A stretch of DNA of 64,000 bases from Spirochaetota bacterium (GTDB lineage: Bacteria > Spirochaetota > Brachyspiria > Brachyspirales > JACRPF01), in NCBI GenBank assembly GCA_016214035.1, contig JACRPF010000005.1:496001-560000 (forward strand), read 5' to 3'. The notes below the pieces were generated by a model that searched no databases, was not told where the DNA came from, and saw only the letters and a list, made by a program, of their open reading frames with translations. Positions 45,522 through 54,279 of this stretch are shown here, piece by piece (within the stretch, counting starts at the first letter, position 1; every line of letters begins with the position of its first letter). A program made the translations under genes and the position numbers.

Positions 45522-46976
45522 ATGAGTATGAACCTGAAACACCTTATTCTCTATGCGGCACTTGCCGGGACAGTCATGTTTCCCGCGACGATGGATTCGT
45601 TCGATGTACTTAACATCGGAGCCGGCGGCGCGTCGGCGGCGTTTGCGCAGACGGTTGCGGGAGAAAGCGGCACCATCGAAGGCGTGTTCAATAATCCGGC
45701 AACGCTCGGTTCACTCGGCGGCGCTACCGCTGTGCTCGGCTCGTATAATCCGTATATTGAAGGTATGTCGCTGTGGAGCGGCGCGGCCGCGATTCGGCTG
45801 CCGGGCCTCATTACGCTTGCGGTGTCCGGTTACGGCCTTATGTTCGACCCCATTCCCGGCGACATCAAATTCTCCGGTGACACCGGACGGCTCATGCAGT
45901 CGGGCGATTATGTATTCGGCGCCAGTGCCGCATTCCCGCTGGGCTCATACGGGAATCTTCCCTTCACACTCGATCTTGGCATCACTGCACGGTACGTGAT
46001 GGAGATGCTCGATGATGTCACGATATCGGGCGTCATGGCAGACGCGGGCATTATCCTTGCGTTCACCAATCTTGCCGGCAACGATATGTTCTCGGTGGGC
46101 GCGTACGGCCGCAATCTCGGTATACCGCTCTCGCAGGCAAATGAGATTACGCTTCCGATGGCGGTGTGCGCGGGAGTGATGTACGGTGCGCAGGTGTCAC
46201 CGGTATTCGGGTACAAGGCTCTATTCGACGGCACCTATTATTTCAACGATACGCCGAAGTTCAACATCGGTACGGAGATAGGGCTGTTCAGGACCGTGAT
46301 GATACGCATGGGGTACATGATCGGCTATGATGCGCGCGGATTTACAATCGGCGGCGGACTCAATCTCGGTTTCAGCGGCATGAAAGTGTCGTTCGATTAT
46401 TCGCTGGTCCCGCTGGGCGATCTCGGAATGCATCACGCGCTGCAGCTCACCGGCATGTTCGGTGACGTGCAGGTGAAGATTGATCCGGGTAAAGACCTGT
46501 ACGAACAGGGGATGGCGCATGAAAATACAAAACGATATGAAGAAGCGCTGGCAACACTGGCGAAGATAACCGACGGGTCGGCGTATTACGAACGCGCGCG
46601 TAAAAGCATCGAAAAGCTCGCGGTAATCGTTGCGGCGCGCCGCGCCTATGGAGAAGGCGTTGGTTATGCGCGTGAAGGCCGTTTGACTGACGCGGTGGCG
46701 GCATGGAGCCGCGTACCGCAGGGATCTGATGTGTACGAGAAGGCGCAGAAGAGCATCGCCAAAGCGAAGGCGAGAATTGCTGAAGAGGCGGCAGCACAAG
46801 CTGCTCCGGCTGATATGAGCGATGATGATCTGTACCGCAACGGTATTGCTCTGGCGCGGGAAAAGAAGCTCAACGAGGCGATCGAGATGTGGAGCAGGGT
46901 CAGGGAAGGTTCGGAAGTCTACGAGAAGGCGCAGAAAGCGATTGAGCGCGCGAAGAGAATGCTCGCGGAGGAATGA
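45522..46976 (+). CDS. PorV/UPF0164-like outer-membrane barrel with TPR tail
   Basis: 484 residues. Signal peptide (about 1-25), then the hallmark start FDVLNIGAGGASAAFAQTVA...VFNNPATLGSLGG of the PorV/PorQ and spirochaetal UPF0164 (FadL-like) barrels, with Gly/aromatic strands to about residue 320 (YSLVPLGDLGMHHALQLTG closes the barrel). Residues ~327-484 are three helical TPR-like repeats (LYEQGMAHENTKRYEEALAT, YGEGVGYAREGRLTDAVAAW, LYRNGIALAREKKLNEAIEM). PorV in Bacteroidetes shuttles type IX cargo to the attachment complex; the TPR tail is not part of that protein. AAGGAG upstream; 10 bp after the giant sorting-domain protein, so co-expressed with its probable cargo. Confidence 0.82.
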   Translation: MSMNLKHLILYAALAGTVMFPATMDSFDVLNIGAGGASAAFAQTVAGESGTIEGVFNNPATLGSLGGATAVLGSYNPYIEGMSLWSGAAAIRLPGLITLAVSGYGLMFDPIPGDIKFSGDTGRLMQSGDYVFGASAAFPLGSYGNLPFTLDLGITARYVMEMLDDVTISGVMADAGIILAFTNLAGNDMFSVGAYGRNLGIPLSQANEITLPMAVCAGVMYGAQVSPVFGYKALFDGTYYFNDTPKFNIGTEIGLFRTVMIRMGYMIGYDARGFTIGGGLNLGFSGMKVSFDYSLVPLGDLGMHHALQLTGMFGDVQVKIDPGKDLYEQGMAHENTKRYEEALATLAKITDGSAYYERARKSIEKLAVIVAARRAYGEGVGYAREGRLTDAVAAWSRVPQGSDVYEKAQKSIAKAKARIAEEAAAQAAPADMSDDDLYRNGIALAREKKLNEAIEMWSRVREGSEVYEKAQKAIERAKRMLAEE

Positions 46977-47001
46977 ACACATTCATCGATACATCCGTCA
47001 C

Positions 47002-47700
47002 TTATCCTTCAAGGTCCGCGTCGCGCTTTGCGCGGTCCTTTTCACGCAGATTATGCATGAACCGTTCGGCCGCGGAACGGGCGATATCCTTGCAGCCGAG
47101 TCCGAACGCGAGCGCCATGCCGAATGCGATGGCGGCGATAACGATCTGAAATGTTGCCCCGATGATCGTGGTTTTGATGTTCAGCTGTTCCACCGCGACG
47201 CCGACGACGAATATTATTCCCGCCCATTTTACGATGCGGGCGATGAGTTCGGCGTGAGCGAGTGCCGCGTTCTTTGCCAGGGTCATAACGAAATTGGCGG
47301 CGAATGTTATGAGAATATATCCGAAAACACCGAATAAAAGCGATGTAAGGACGCCCGGTATGATGTTTTCAATATGTCTGAATAAAATGGCGATGATCTG
47401 TATCCCTGAAAGCTTCGCGGCTACTCCTAATGCTGCAAGTATGATGACCCAATAGCATAACAGTGCTACGAGACGTCCGGGGGTGTATGCAACCTGACCT
47501 TTACGCAGAAACTCGGAAAAACCAACACGCTGAAAGAAAATAATGAACCCTTTCGTTTCAAGAAACCGCGAAAGCACCAGCCGCACGACGATTGCAAGCA
47601 GCCAGCCGATGATGAAAATGGCTAGCGCGGAAAGCCAGCCGGGGATTGTCGATAAAAATGACGCCGCGTTGCTCATTGCAGATTCAATGAACGAATTCAT
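47002..47700 (-). CDS. MscS-like channel / conserved TM-helix protein
   Basis: 232 residues. At least four membrane helices (LSALAIFIIGWLLAIVVRLV, ALLCYWVIILAALGVAAKLS, SLLFGVFGYILITFAANFVM, WAGIIFVVGVAVEQL) and a final Gly/Ala-rich helix (IVIAAIAFGMALAFGLGCKD) typical of the conserved TM-helix repeat family (PF05552) grouped with mechanosensitive channels. The large MscS cytoplasmic domain is absent. It probably releases small solutes on hypo-osmotic shock. The start overlaps the dehydrogenase stop by ATGA, with AAAGGAG inside the previous gene: last gene of a four-gene coupled operon. Confidence 0.78.
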   Translation of the reverse strand: MNSFIESAMSNAASFLSTIPGWLSALAIFIIGWLLAIVVRLVLSRFLETKGFIIFFQRVGFSEFLRKGQVAYTPGRLVALLCYWVIILAALGVAAKLSGIQIIAILFRHIENIIPGVLTSLLFGVFGYILITFAANFVMTLAKNAALAHAELIARIVKWAGIIFVVGVAVEQLNIKTTIIGATFQIVIAAIAFGMALAFGLGCKDIARSAAERFMHNLREKDRAKRDADLEG

Positions 47701-48872
47701 AATGCTGCTCCTTTTCTTGCTCTTCCGGCTGCGCCGCCTACGACCATATTGCGGATCTCACGTATGCTCATGCCGGCGATGCCGAGGCGTTCCACGTTCC
47801 TGCCTTCGGCGGCGTAATCAACGCCGTGCATGAGTGAGCCAAGCCGTATCACGGTATCGATCATGGGCGTACTGACACCGAGCATGTTTCCTATGGACGA
47901 CAGCGGTACGAGACTCATGGGAATGTCTTCAAAGATATAGCGATGCACGATGTTCTGCGGAGCCCTGATGCCCCGATAGCTTTCCGTATTGTGTATCGCC
48001 TCGTACAGGTCTTTGCCGGGGGAATCGTAGGACAGATACAGCCACTCACGCGCGGAAACGCTTCGTATACCGAGCGCCGTTGCAACGGCAACACGTTCAC
48101 GGTCTATCTCCGCAAGCACTTTTGCTATTGACGGGGTGATGCCGTCGAGGTAATAATCGAAATCACCATGCGTCTTTTCTATCCACCCGGCATTCATAAT
48201 GGTGAGCGCCGGATGGAACACCGCCCCGATGTTCTCAAGACTGGTAGCCAGCACATTACTGCCCGCTACGAATTGGGGATACGCCCGTGTAAGGACGGCG
48301 AGTACCTGCGGTATCCAGTACGCCGGCAGTGTGGCGATGGGAACGCTGTTTTTGATACGATGAATATGCGCTTCGTATGCCGATGTAGCGCGTGATGCAT
48401 AGATGAATGTCTGCGTTTCGGTAATGAACAGCGGAGTGGTGACGCGCGCGACGTTCAGGCGTTCGCGGAACTCAAGCGCTCCGCCGGTGCGCCCCGGATT
48501 GAGCACGACGATCTGTCCCGCGGTGAGATGCGGCGCCATCGCATCTGCTAGCGAACGATGCGCAGTTGACGGAGTTACTACCATAATTACGTCGGCGTTT
48601 TCCACCGCCCGGACGATATCGCTCGTGGCGCACTCCATCTTTCCGAATCCGTTCACCTCACCGCTCACACTGATGCCGCCGTGCCAACGCACCGCATGCA
48701 GCTTGTCGTCGGTGCGGTTATACAATTTCACCGGGAAACCCGTGATGGCGAGATGTCCCGCCATCGCCAGGCCGCCGTGACCGGCGCCGATGACCGAAAA
48801 ACGTATGGCGGCACCTTTGTTCTTTAACCGTTCAATGCTCTCCTGTAATTTTTTGTCATCGCGTGACGGCAT
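47697..48872 (-). CDS. NAD-dependent opine/octopine-type dehydrogenase
   Basis: 391 residues from ATG 48872, which shares one base with the asnB stop (TGATG). An open frame extends upstream inside asnB and is rejected. N-terminal Rossmann domain (IRFSVIGAGHGGLAMAGHLA, like glycerol-3-phosphate dehydrogenase) and C-terminal octopine/nopaline dehydrogenase domain (about 205-350, with NIGAVFHPALTIMNAGWIE carrying the catalytic-type His). These enzymes reductively join an amino acid's nitrogen to a 2-oxo acid. With a B12 mutase-like enzyme and asparagine synthase upstream, it may finish a small amino-acid-derived product. Translationally coupled on both sides. Confidence 0.8.
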   Translation of the reverse strand: MPSRDDKKLQESIERLKNKGAAIRFSVIGAGHGGLAMAGHLAITGFPVKLYNRTDDKLHAVRWHGGISVSGEVNGFGKMECATSDIVRAVENADVIMVVTPSTAHRSLADAMAPHLTAGQIVVLNPGRTGGALEFRERLNVARVTTPLFITETQTFIYASRATSAYEAHIHRIKNSVPIATLPAYWIPQVLAVLTRAYPQFVAGSNVLATSLENIGAVFHPALTIMNAGWIEKTHGDFDYYLDGITPSIAKVLAEIDRERVAVATALGIRSVSAREWLYLSYDSPGKDLYEAIHNTESYRGIRAPQNIVHRYIFEDIPMSLVPLSSIGNMLGVSTPMIDTVIRLGSLMHGVDYAAEGRNVERLGIAGMSIREIRNMVVGGAAGRARKGAAL

Positions 48873-50344
48873 CAGAATACTCCGGTAAACCCGATGCATG
48901 CGATAGTCTTTTCGGGAAATCGTGACGTGAATATGCGGCGGTATAATAATTCTTCCTTGGTGCGGCATGGGTAATCGGTGGCGGACGACGCCTGTTCAAA
49001 ATCGGCGGTGCTGATTTCATCGTCCGCAATCGTTTCAAGGACATGCATCGACCCTGCACCTGCCGAGAATTTCTGTTTGGGCCGGTCGATGATTGCTGCC
49101 GGCAGCAGATCACGGAATGCTTCGCGTAGAAGCCATTTTTCCGGTTTATCGGCGGCGGCCTTCAGATGTACCGGTATCGAGAATACATAGGTGAGGAAAT
49201 CAATATCCAGGAACGGAACACGTGCTTCAACGCCATGGGCCATGGTCATCCGGTCGACACGCTGCAGATTGGTATGATGCAGCGAGTAGGTGATCCGTAC
49301 CAGTTCCTGCTCCAATGCGCGTTCATCGTGGATGTCCTTGAGATATCGGTATCCGCTGAATAGTTCATCTGCCCCTTCGCCGGTAAGAACAACCTTGATG
49401 CCGTGTGTATGCGCGAGCCGTGAAACAAAATAGCAGGGGATGGCACTTCGTACGAGCGGCGCGTCGTATGATTCCAGATAATAGATGACGTCGGAAAGAA
49501 CATATTCCATATCGGCGCTGGTATATACGAACTCATGATGTGTTGTGCCGAGATGCGCTGCCGCGATGCGCGCGTTCGCAAGATCATCAGAACCCTTCAT
49601 CCCCACTGCGAATGAATGCACCTCGCGGGAGCATGTGCGCATAATGGCGGCAATGATGCTGCTGTCAAGACCTCCGCTCAGGAATACACCGACGGGAACA
49701 TCGGCAATCATCCGTTTTTCAACCGCGTTGAAAAGGAATTTCCGGATGTTGTGAATATGCTCCTCACCGGAAGCATGTGAGACGGCGGGTGACGGCAATG
49801 TAAAATAGCCTGCATAGCCATGAATACTTGAGTATGTATGTCCGGGAGGGAATACGGCGATATCATCACAATGTGCCAACGTCTTCAACTCGGAAGCGAA
49901 ATAATGAGTGCCGTCTTTCGTGCCGGAATACAGCGGCTTGATGCCAAGGCGGTCACGGGCGAGAAACAATTCCCCGGTCTTTGCGTCAAAGATGGCGAAT
50001 GCGAACATACCGTCCAGTTTTTCCACGCATGAGGCACCCATTTCCTCAAAAAGATGCAATATGACTTCCGTATCTGTTCTGGTGGAAAACGTATGTGTCT
50101 CTGACAGTGAGGCATAAAGCTGTTTGAAATTATATATCTCTCCGTTGAAAACAATGGACACAGTGCCGTCCTCATTTGCAATGGGCTGGTGCCCCCCGTC
50201 AACATCGATGATGGAAAGCCGCCGGTGGCCGAGCGTTGCTTCCGGTTCACGAAGGATACCGCAGTCATCCGGGCCGCGGTGACGGATAAGATGCAGTAAT
50301 CGGTCGATATTCCTGCTTTTAGTCGCTGCGACAATACCGCACAT
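48872..50344 (-). CDS. asnB: Asparagine synthase, glutamine-hydrolysing
   Basis: 490 residues, shorter than many AsnB (about 550-650). N-terminal glutaminase with Cys2 nucleophile (MCGIVAA), RHRGPDD and FNGEIYN; C-terminal synthetase with the PP-loop SGGLDSS (about residue 225) and GEGADELFSGYRYL. It converts a carboxylate to an amide using glutamine and ATP. In this operon the acceptor may not be aspartate: homologues also amidate peptides and beta-lactam precursors. It starts 3 bp after the B12-binding gene and ends inside the start of the dehydrogenase gene. Confidence 0.9.
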   Translation of the reverse strand: MCGIVAATKSRNIDRLLHLIRHRGPDDCGILREPEATLGHRRLSIIDVDGGHQPIANEDGTVSIVFNGEIYNFKQLYASLSETHTFSTRTDTEVILHLFEEMGASCVEKLDGMFAFAIFDAKTGELFLARDRLGIKPLYSGTKDGTHYFASELKTLAHCDDIAVFPPGHTYSSIHGYAGYFTLPSPAVSHASGEEHIHNIRKFLFNAVEKRMIADVPVGVFLSGGLDSSIIAAIMRTCSREVHSFAVGMKGSDDLANARIAAAHLGTTHHEFVYTSADMEYVLSDVIYYLESYDAPLVRSAIPCYFVSRLAHTHGIKVVLTGEGADELFSGYRYLKDIHDERALEQELVRITYSLHHTNLQRVDRMTMAHGVEARVPFLDIDFLTYVFSIPVHLKAAADKPEKWLLREAFRDLLPAAIIDRPKQKFSAGAGSMHVLETIADDEISTADFEQASSATDYPCRTKEELLYRRIFTSRFPEKTIACIGFTGVF

Positions 50345-50347
50345 TGT

Positions 50348-51973
50348 TCAGTCCTTCAGTCCGGCTAAACGGTTTTTTTCAGATAATGCACAATGCCGTT
50401 TCCCGTCATAGGACACACAAGCGCCGTTGATAATGCGTGTTGCTGCGCCCCGGGCTAGCAGGTTGCTTTTTAAGTCGGGTGCATCGAGAATGCCGCGTTC
50501 AACCGCCATGCTCAGTACAACAGGATCGGCAAACGGATCCGCGCTCGTTTTGCCGCCCAGTGCATGGATAGCTTTTAAGATAGTTTTCGCATCACGCCGC
50601 AATTCCCGGATGCGCCGTTGGACATCACGGTCTACCGTCATGTCCGGCATACCATCCATACAGTTGCGCAAGACCCCGTGTGCAATGCCGCAGCTTTCAA
50701 TAAGTTCGTCGGCAGTGACCGCATGGTCGCCCTCGCTGTATCCCACGACATGCAGGATATGCGGCTTCATTGCCATTGAGAGAACCGCAGACGCCGCCAT
50801 TTGTCCCTTTGCGGTATTTGCGTCGGCGGAGAAGTTGAGCAGCCCGGCGCGGACCTGAATGAAATATGAGAACCGGTCGTCAACAAGCTCATCAAGCAGT
50901 GACTTCTTGGCTAACATTTTCGCAAGGTCCATCGTTCCTGAAACACCGCCCGGCGTGTTAAACATGAACTGTGCCACATACCGCCGTACTCCGGCAGCCT
51001 TCGCGTTGTATGCGGCAAGATAGAACACGGCAACAGCAACCGCATCCGATGCGCTCCTGAGGCTCCATTGATGCGATTCGTTCACTTCAACGGGTATGCC
51101 CTGTTCTGCGTACCAGCGCATGACCGCGCAATTCTCTGCAATCGCTTCCGCGAGCGGGCGTCCGGAGCGCCCATCGAGCGTGCTGTACCAGTAGAGCGGG
51201 ATTGCACCCCAGGCGTTGTGCAGATGACTGACAGACATCTCAGCCCATCGCGTAAGATCATTCGTTCCCGCATAACAGCGTACCAGGGGGAAATTCCCCG
51301 CCCGTGTGGCGCGGTAGATAGCTGCGAGGTCTTTCGGTGTGCGCAGCGGGACACCGCCGGCGCCGTCCTGTGAACGGTCCATGCGCTCCGGATGAAAGAA
51401 ATGCTCCTGCGCATTCTGATCCGGTCCTACTGAAAGAACGTCCAGAACGCCCGCCTGTGCGATGCGTGCAGCTCCGCGTACCGTCTCGCTGACGGTGGGT
51501 CTTCCGAAATGGTGCCGGAGTAACGGGTAAGGATATTTCTGCTGTATACGGGATTCAAGTGTGTGCTCATGCACGGTGTCTTTCGCGGAAGCGTTCTTAC
51601 CCGCAAGAAATGCACGGATATCTGACAGCGACTCGGTCCCGTCGAATACGCGGAAGAATAAGCCGCTCTTTTTGGCGATGGCGGCAACGGGCGGCGTACC
51701 GCCGAAGATGAAGCGTATACTTCCGGAGAGGCGACGTATCCTGGGCGACATCCTGCGGAATATGGCAGTCGCAACCGACGGCGTCAAGCGGTAACTGAGT
51801 GCGACCATATCAGGATGTGTCTCGCTGATGGTCGAGAACAGATGGCCGTCGGGGACGGCTGTTCCGAGGAAGCGCGTTGCATAGCCTTCATCTTCCGCCA
51901 TTCGCAGAAAGCGTTGTATACCGCCCACATGTACGCAATCGCCGATCGTTGCGCCAAGGATAATTTTTTCCAT
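50348..51973 (-). CDS. B12-binding, glutamate-mutase-epsilon-like protein
   Basis: 541 residues. The N-terminal ~125 residues form a cobalamin-binding Rossmann fold: LGATIGDCVHVGGIQRFLRM, EGYATRFLGTAVP, DMVALSYRLTP, and IRFIFGGTPP. The usual DxHxxG loop is altered to DCVHVGG but keeps the histidine. The remainder (about 150-500) is TIM-barrel-like (YAGTNDLTRWAEMSVSHLHN, ALYWYSTLDGRSGRPLAEAI with VEVNESHQWSLR, YVAQFMFNTPGGVSGTMDLA), recalling the methylaspartate mutase E subunit. A carbon-skeleton rearrangement is a reasonable guess. First gene of the operon; GGAG lies nine nucleotides before the ATG. Confidence 0.7.
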   Translation of the reverse strand: MEKIILGATIGDCVHVGGIQRFLRMAEDEGYATRFLGTAVPDGHLFSTISETHPDMVALSYRLTPSVATAIFRRMSPRIRRLSGSIRFIFGGTPPVAAIAKKSGLFFRVFDGTESLSDIRAFLAGKNASAKDTVHEHTLESRIQQKYPYPLLRHHFGRPTVSETVRGAARIAQAGVLDVLSVGPDQNAQEHFFHPERMDRSQDGAGGVPLRTPKDLAAIYRATRAGNFPLVRCYAGTNDLTRWAEMSVSHLHNAWGAIPLYWYSTLDGRSGRPLAEAIAENCAVMRWYAEQGIPVEVNESHQWSLRSASDAVAVAVFYLAAYNAKAAGVRRYVAQFMFNTPGGVSGTMDLAKMLAKKSLLDELVDDRFSYFIQVRAGLLNFSADANTAKGQMAASAVLSMAMKPHILHVVGYSEGDHAVTADELIESCGIAHGVLRNCMDGMPDMTVDRDVQRRIRELRRDAKTILKAIHALGGKTSADPFADPVVLSMAVERGILDAPDLKSNLLARGAATRIINGACVSYDGKRHCALSEKNRLAGLKD

Positions 51974-52010
51974 AAATAGTACACTCCGTGATTAACGGTT
52001 TTCTCTAGAT

Positions 52011-52046
52011 ACCTTACAATACTATAACGCGGAGGGCAATAATCCG
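52011..52046 (-). promoter_or_regulatory. Candidate promoter with GGATTATTG box for the B12/asnB/opine operon
   Basis: On the minus strand CGGATTATTG (52037-52046) runs into TTGCCC (52034-52039), then 17 nt to TAAGGT (52011-52016). The box matches those at 21919, 24434 and 54391 in the same position relative to the -35. Confidence 0.4.
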
Positions 52047-52052
52047 TTCAGG

Positions 52053-53987
52053 TTAGCTGTTTTTTTCTTTTGAAGCTTCGTTGAACGCTTTGTTCGATGC
52101 TGAAAGTGCGCTCAATGACTGCAGGATTGTTTTGACGAGTTTGGTTTTCGAGTTTACATTGAATTTTCTGTATATGTTTATCGTATGCACTTTTGCTGTC
52201 GGCTCCGCAATGCCGTACTGATCGGCAATTTCCCGGTTCGAAAAGCCGTTGAGCAGATCCACAAGGATCTGCTCCTCGCGTTTGGTGAGATGATGCTCGC
52301 GCAGGAAGTCCGGATATTTATCGAGATTCAGAAATTCAGAACGAACCATCTGCTCAAGCAGATTCTCTGCGTTCTTGCGCTCTTCCATTTCATCCCGGAG
52401 CCCTTTATTTGATACGATGAGTTCCTTGGTGCGCTCATCGACCATGGTTTCAAGATGATTGCTGTATTCGGTGAGCTTTTTCCTTGATGATACAATTTCA
52501 TTGATATATCGGGAAAGCCGATGTGCCATTTTGTTGAAAGAGTCGGCGATGCGTCCGAATTCATCGTTTCGTTCTATTTTAAGATTAACCTTTAACTTGT
52601 TCTGATCGAACGATTCAATGGCGGCCATTAAGCCATTGAGCGGCGTCAGCAGTGCCCGATAGAAGAAAAGCGGGAATAAAATAAATACTATTGCCGCGAT
52701 CATGAGCGCCATCCAGATATAATTAACAAGCACATCACCAAGATAACGGCGGTATTCGATGTACGACAGCCCCACTTCATATACATATTTTCCTGATGTG
52801 AATGTCCGGCAGATCGAATATGACGCGGGGTCGGAGACGTTGATCGAACGGAACTGTCTGCGGGGATTTGCCTGGTGCCTTTTTTTGCCCTCCTCATTTA
52901 TTATTTTTGCAATCGACATTCCCGCAGGCTGTATAACAATATCCTCATAATTCGTCGATGGAACATTGTCATCCGCCGGATGCCGGATGATATATATGAT
53001 GTCCTGCGGCAAATATGACCCGTCCTGCCGGAGCACATATGCCGAAGCGGCATTTACAGATTTTATAAGCTTTTTCTCATAAATCTGTTCGATGCTGCTG
53101 TTTGCGGGGATGGCCATGAAGCCGATAACAGCCAGCGCGGTTATGAGCGGGATTACCGTGATCTTAAAAAGAAATGTGGTCGGCTGCGGCGAGTTGTTCA
53201 TGTAGATGACAACAAAAATAACAAGAAAAAGCATTGAACCTATTGAGACGAAGAGTTCATAGCTCGCATAGCGTATCACGCCTTTGAGCGCGAGCAGATA
53301 AAAAGACATGAGCGCAAGCGGGATGAGTGTTGCGAAAAGAAACGCCCGACAGGCCCGGGCGTGAATTCCAACGGGAAACAGCAATGCGCGGACAAATGAA
53401 ACGATCTTTTCGGCGGGAACGGCGTATATACGGGCGATACCATGTTTCGGCTGTTTTGTGGAGGGAACACGCTTCTGACTGATTGAAAAACGTACGGTTT
53501 TCCGAATAAACACAACGGCGGACCAGATGTAAATTACGACAAAGAGCGGGGCGATGAATTCACCGCGAAACGACATGTCGTTGTAACGGTATGAACTGAG
53601 TATGAAATCAAAATATGGCACGGCAGACGACGTTCGAAGGGCAAAAATAATATATGAGATGATAGTGAACAGTGAGAGCATAGACAGAACAATGATCGAT
53701 TCACGTTTATGTACGTTTTCGTGGTACATATATGCGAATATCGTCAGAAAAATACCGCCTGCCATCAAAGAACGGTGTATATAAATAAGGTTTACCACTC
53801 CAGGTGTAAGCGCAGAGTCAAGAATAAATCCGATGAATCGTGTCGCGGCAAATGAGATCACATATATTGCAATAAACCAGGTGGCTGCCGACTTTTTTCT
53901 GAACGTCAGTATATAGATGCCGAGTACCGCGGCGGAAAGCGCGGATATAAAATGTCCAACGGCATAGAGTGTGCTGTATAGAGGCAT
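52053..53987 (-). CDS. Membrane-bound LuxR-family one-component regulator with HAMP
   Basis: 644 residues. An N-terminal block of about seven to eight helices (residues 8-300), then one helix (about 285-305), a periplasmic stretch of about 110 residues (IEQIYEKKLIKSVNAASAYV to YVYEVGLSYIEYRR), another helix, a HAMP domain (LTPLNGLMAAIESFDQNKLK, then NDEFGRIADSFNKMAHRL), a coiled coil (about 510-560) and a C-terminal LuxR HTH (LTKREEQILVDLLNGFSNRE, then IADQYGIAEPTAKVHTINIY). DNA binding from the membrane is implied, with no kinase or receiver. It sits 79 bp upstream of the B12/asnB/opine/MscS operon, same strand, and is its natural candidate regulator. Confidence 0.85.
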   Translation of the reverse strand: MPLYSTLYAVGHFISALSAAVLGIYILTFRKKSAATWFIAIYVISFAATRFIGFILDSALTPGVVNLIYIHRSLMAGGIFLTIFAYMYHENVHKRESIIVLSMLSLFTIISYIIFALRTSSAVPYFDFILSSYRYNDMSFRGEFIAPLFVVIYIWSAVVFIRKTVRFSISQKRVPSTKQPKHGIARIYAVPAEKIVSFVRALLFPVGIHARACRAFLFATLIPLALMSFYLLALKGVIRYASYELFVSIGSMLFLVIFVVIYMNNSPQPTTFLFKITVIPLITALAVIGFMAIPANSSIEQIYEKKLIKSVNAASAYVLRQDGSYLPQDIIYIIRHPADDNVPSTNYEDIVIQPAGMSIAKIINEEGKKRHQANPRRQFRSINVSDPASYSICRTFTSGKYVYEVGLSYIEYRRYLGDVLVNYIWMALMIAAIVFILFPLFFYRALLTPLNGLMAAIESFDQNKLKVNLKIERNDEFGRIADSFNKMAHRLSRYINEIVSSRKKLTEYSNHLETMVDERTKELIVSNKGLRDEMEERKNAENLLEQMVRSEFLNLDKYPDFLREHHLTKREEQILVDLLNGFSNREIADQYGIAEPTAKVHTINIYRKFNVNSKTKLVKTILQSLSALSASNKAFNEASKEKNS

Positions 53988-54039
53988 GTTATTTCCCGTG
54001 TAAAACGTGTGATGTATTCATCTGAATCGAATATATACT

Positions 54040-54067
54040 ATTTTACTGAATAATGGGACATTGTCAA
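54040..54067 (-). promoter_or_regulatory. Promoter of the LuxR-family regulator
   Basis: On the minus strand TTGACA (54062-54067), 16 nt, TAAAAT (54040-54045). It overlaps the 3' end region of the tiny membrane-protein gene at 54090. Confidence 0.6.
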
Positions 54068-54089
54068 TCAGGCATTGCCGCATCATGTC

Positions 54090-54218
54090 TCATCTCGGGT
54101 TTGCCTTTTTTTTATATTTCCGGTGCGATGAAATATACACAATAATGATTGCGACCAATAGGATGAATAATATCGTTATCGTTGCCCCGAAAATGATGAA
54201 CATTATATTCATTAGCAT
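54090..54218 (-). CDS. Tiny single-helix membrane protein A
   Basis: 42 residues from ATG 54218, preceded by GAGGAG with 7-nt spacing. Almost the whole chain is one hydrophobic helix (MFIIFGATITILFILLVAII) followed by a basic tail (SSHRKYKKKANPR), which orients the tail to the cytoplasm. Longer frames upstream lack ribosome sites. Its promoter element and 80-nt leader resemble those of the 30-residue gene at 54742. Possible roles are membrane stress peptide, small regulator of a transporter, or type-I toxin; none can be chosen. Confidence 0.55.
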   Translation of the reverse strand: MLMNIMFIIFGATITILFILLVAIIIVYISSHRKYKKKANPR

Positions 54219-54279
54219 GCTGCAGCTCCTCGTTTTTTCAGCTATATGCAATATCATACCCATATACCGCAAAATGATT

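Noticed and set aside
48873-48968. Upstream extension of the opine-type dehydrogenase
   Set aside because: The extra 32 codons lie inside asnB and lack a ribosome site; the TGATG junction gives the natural start at 48872.
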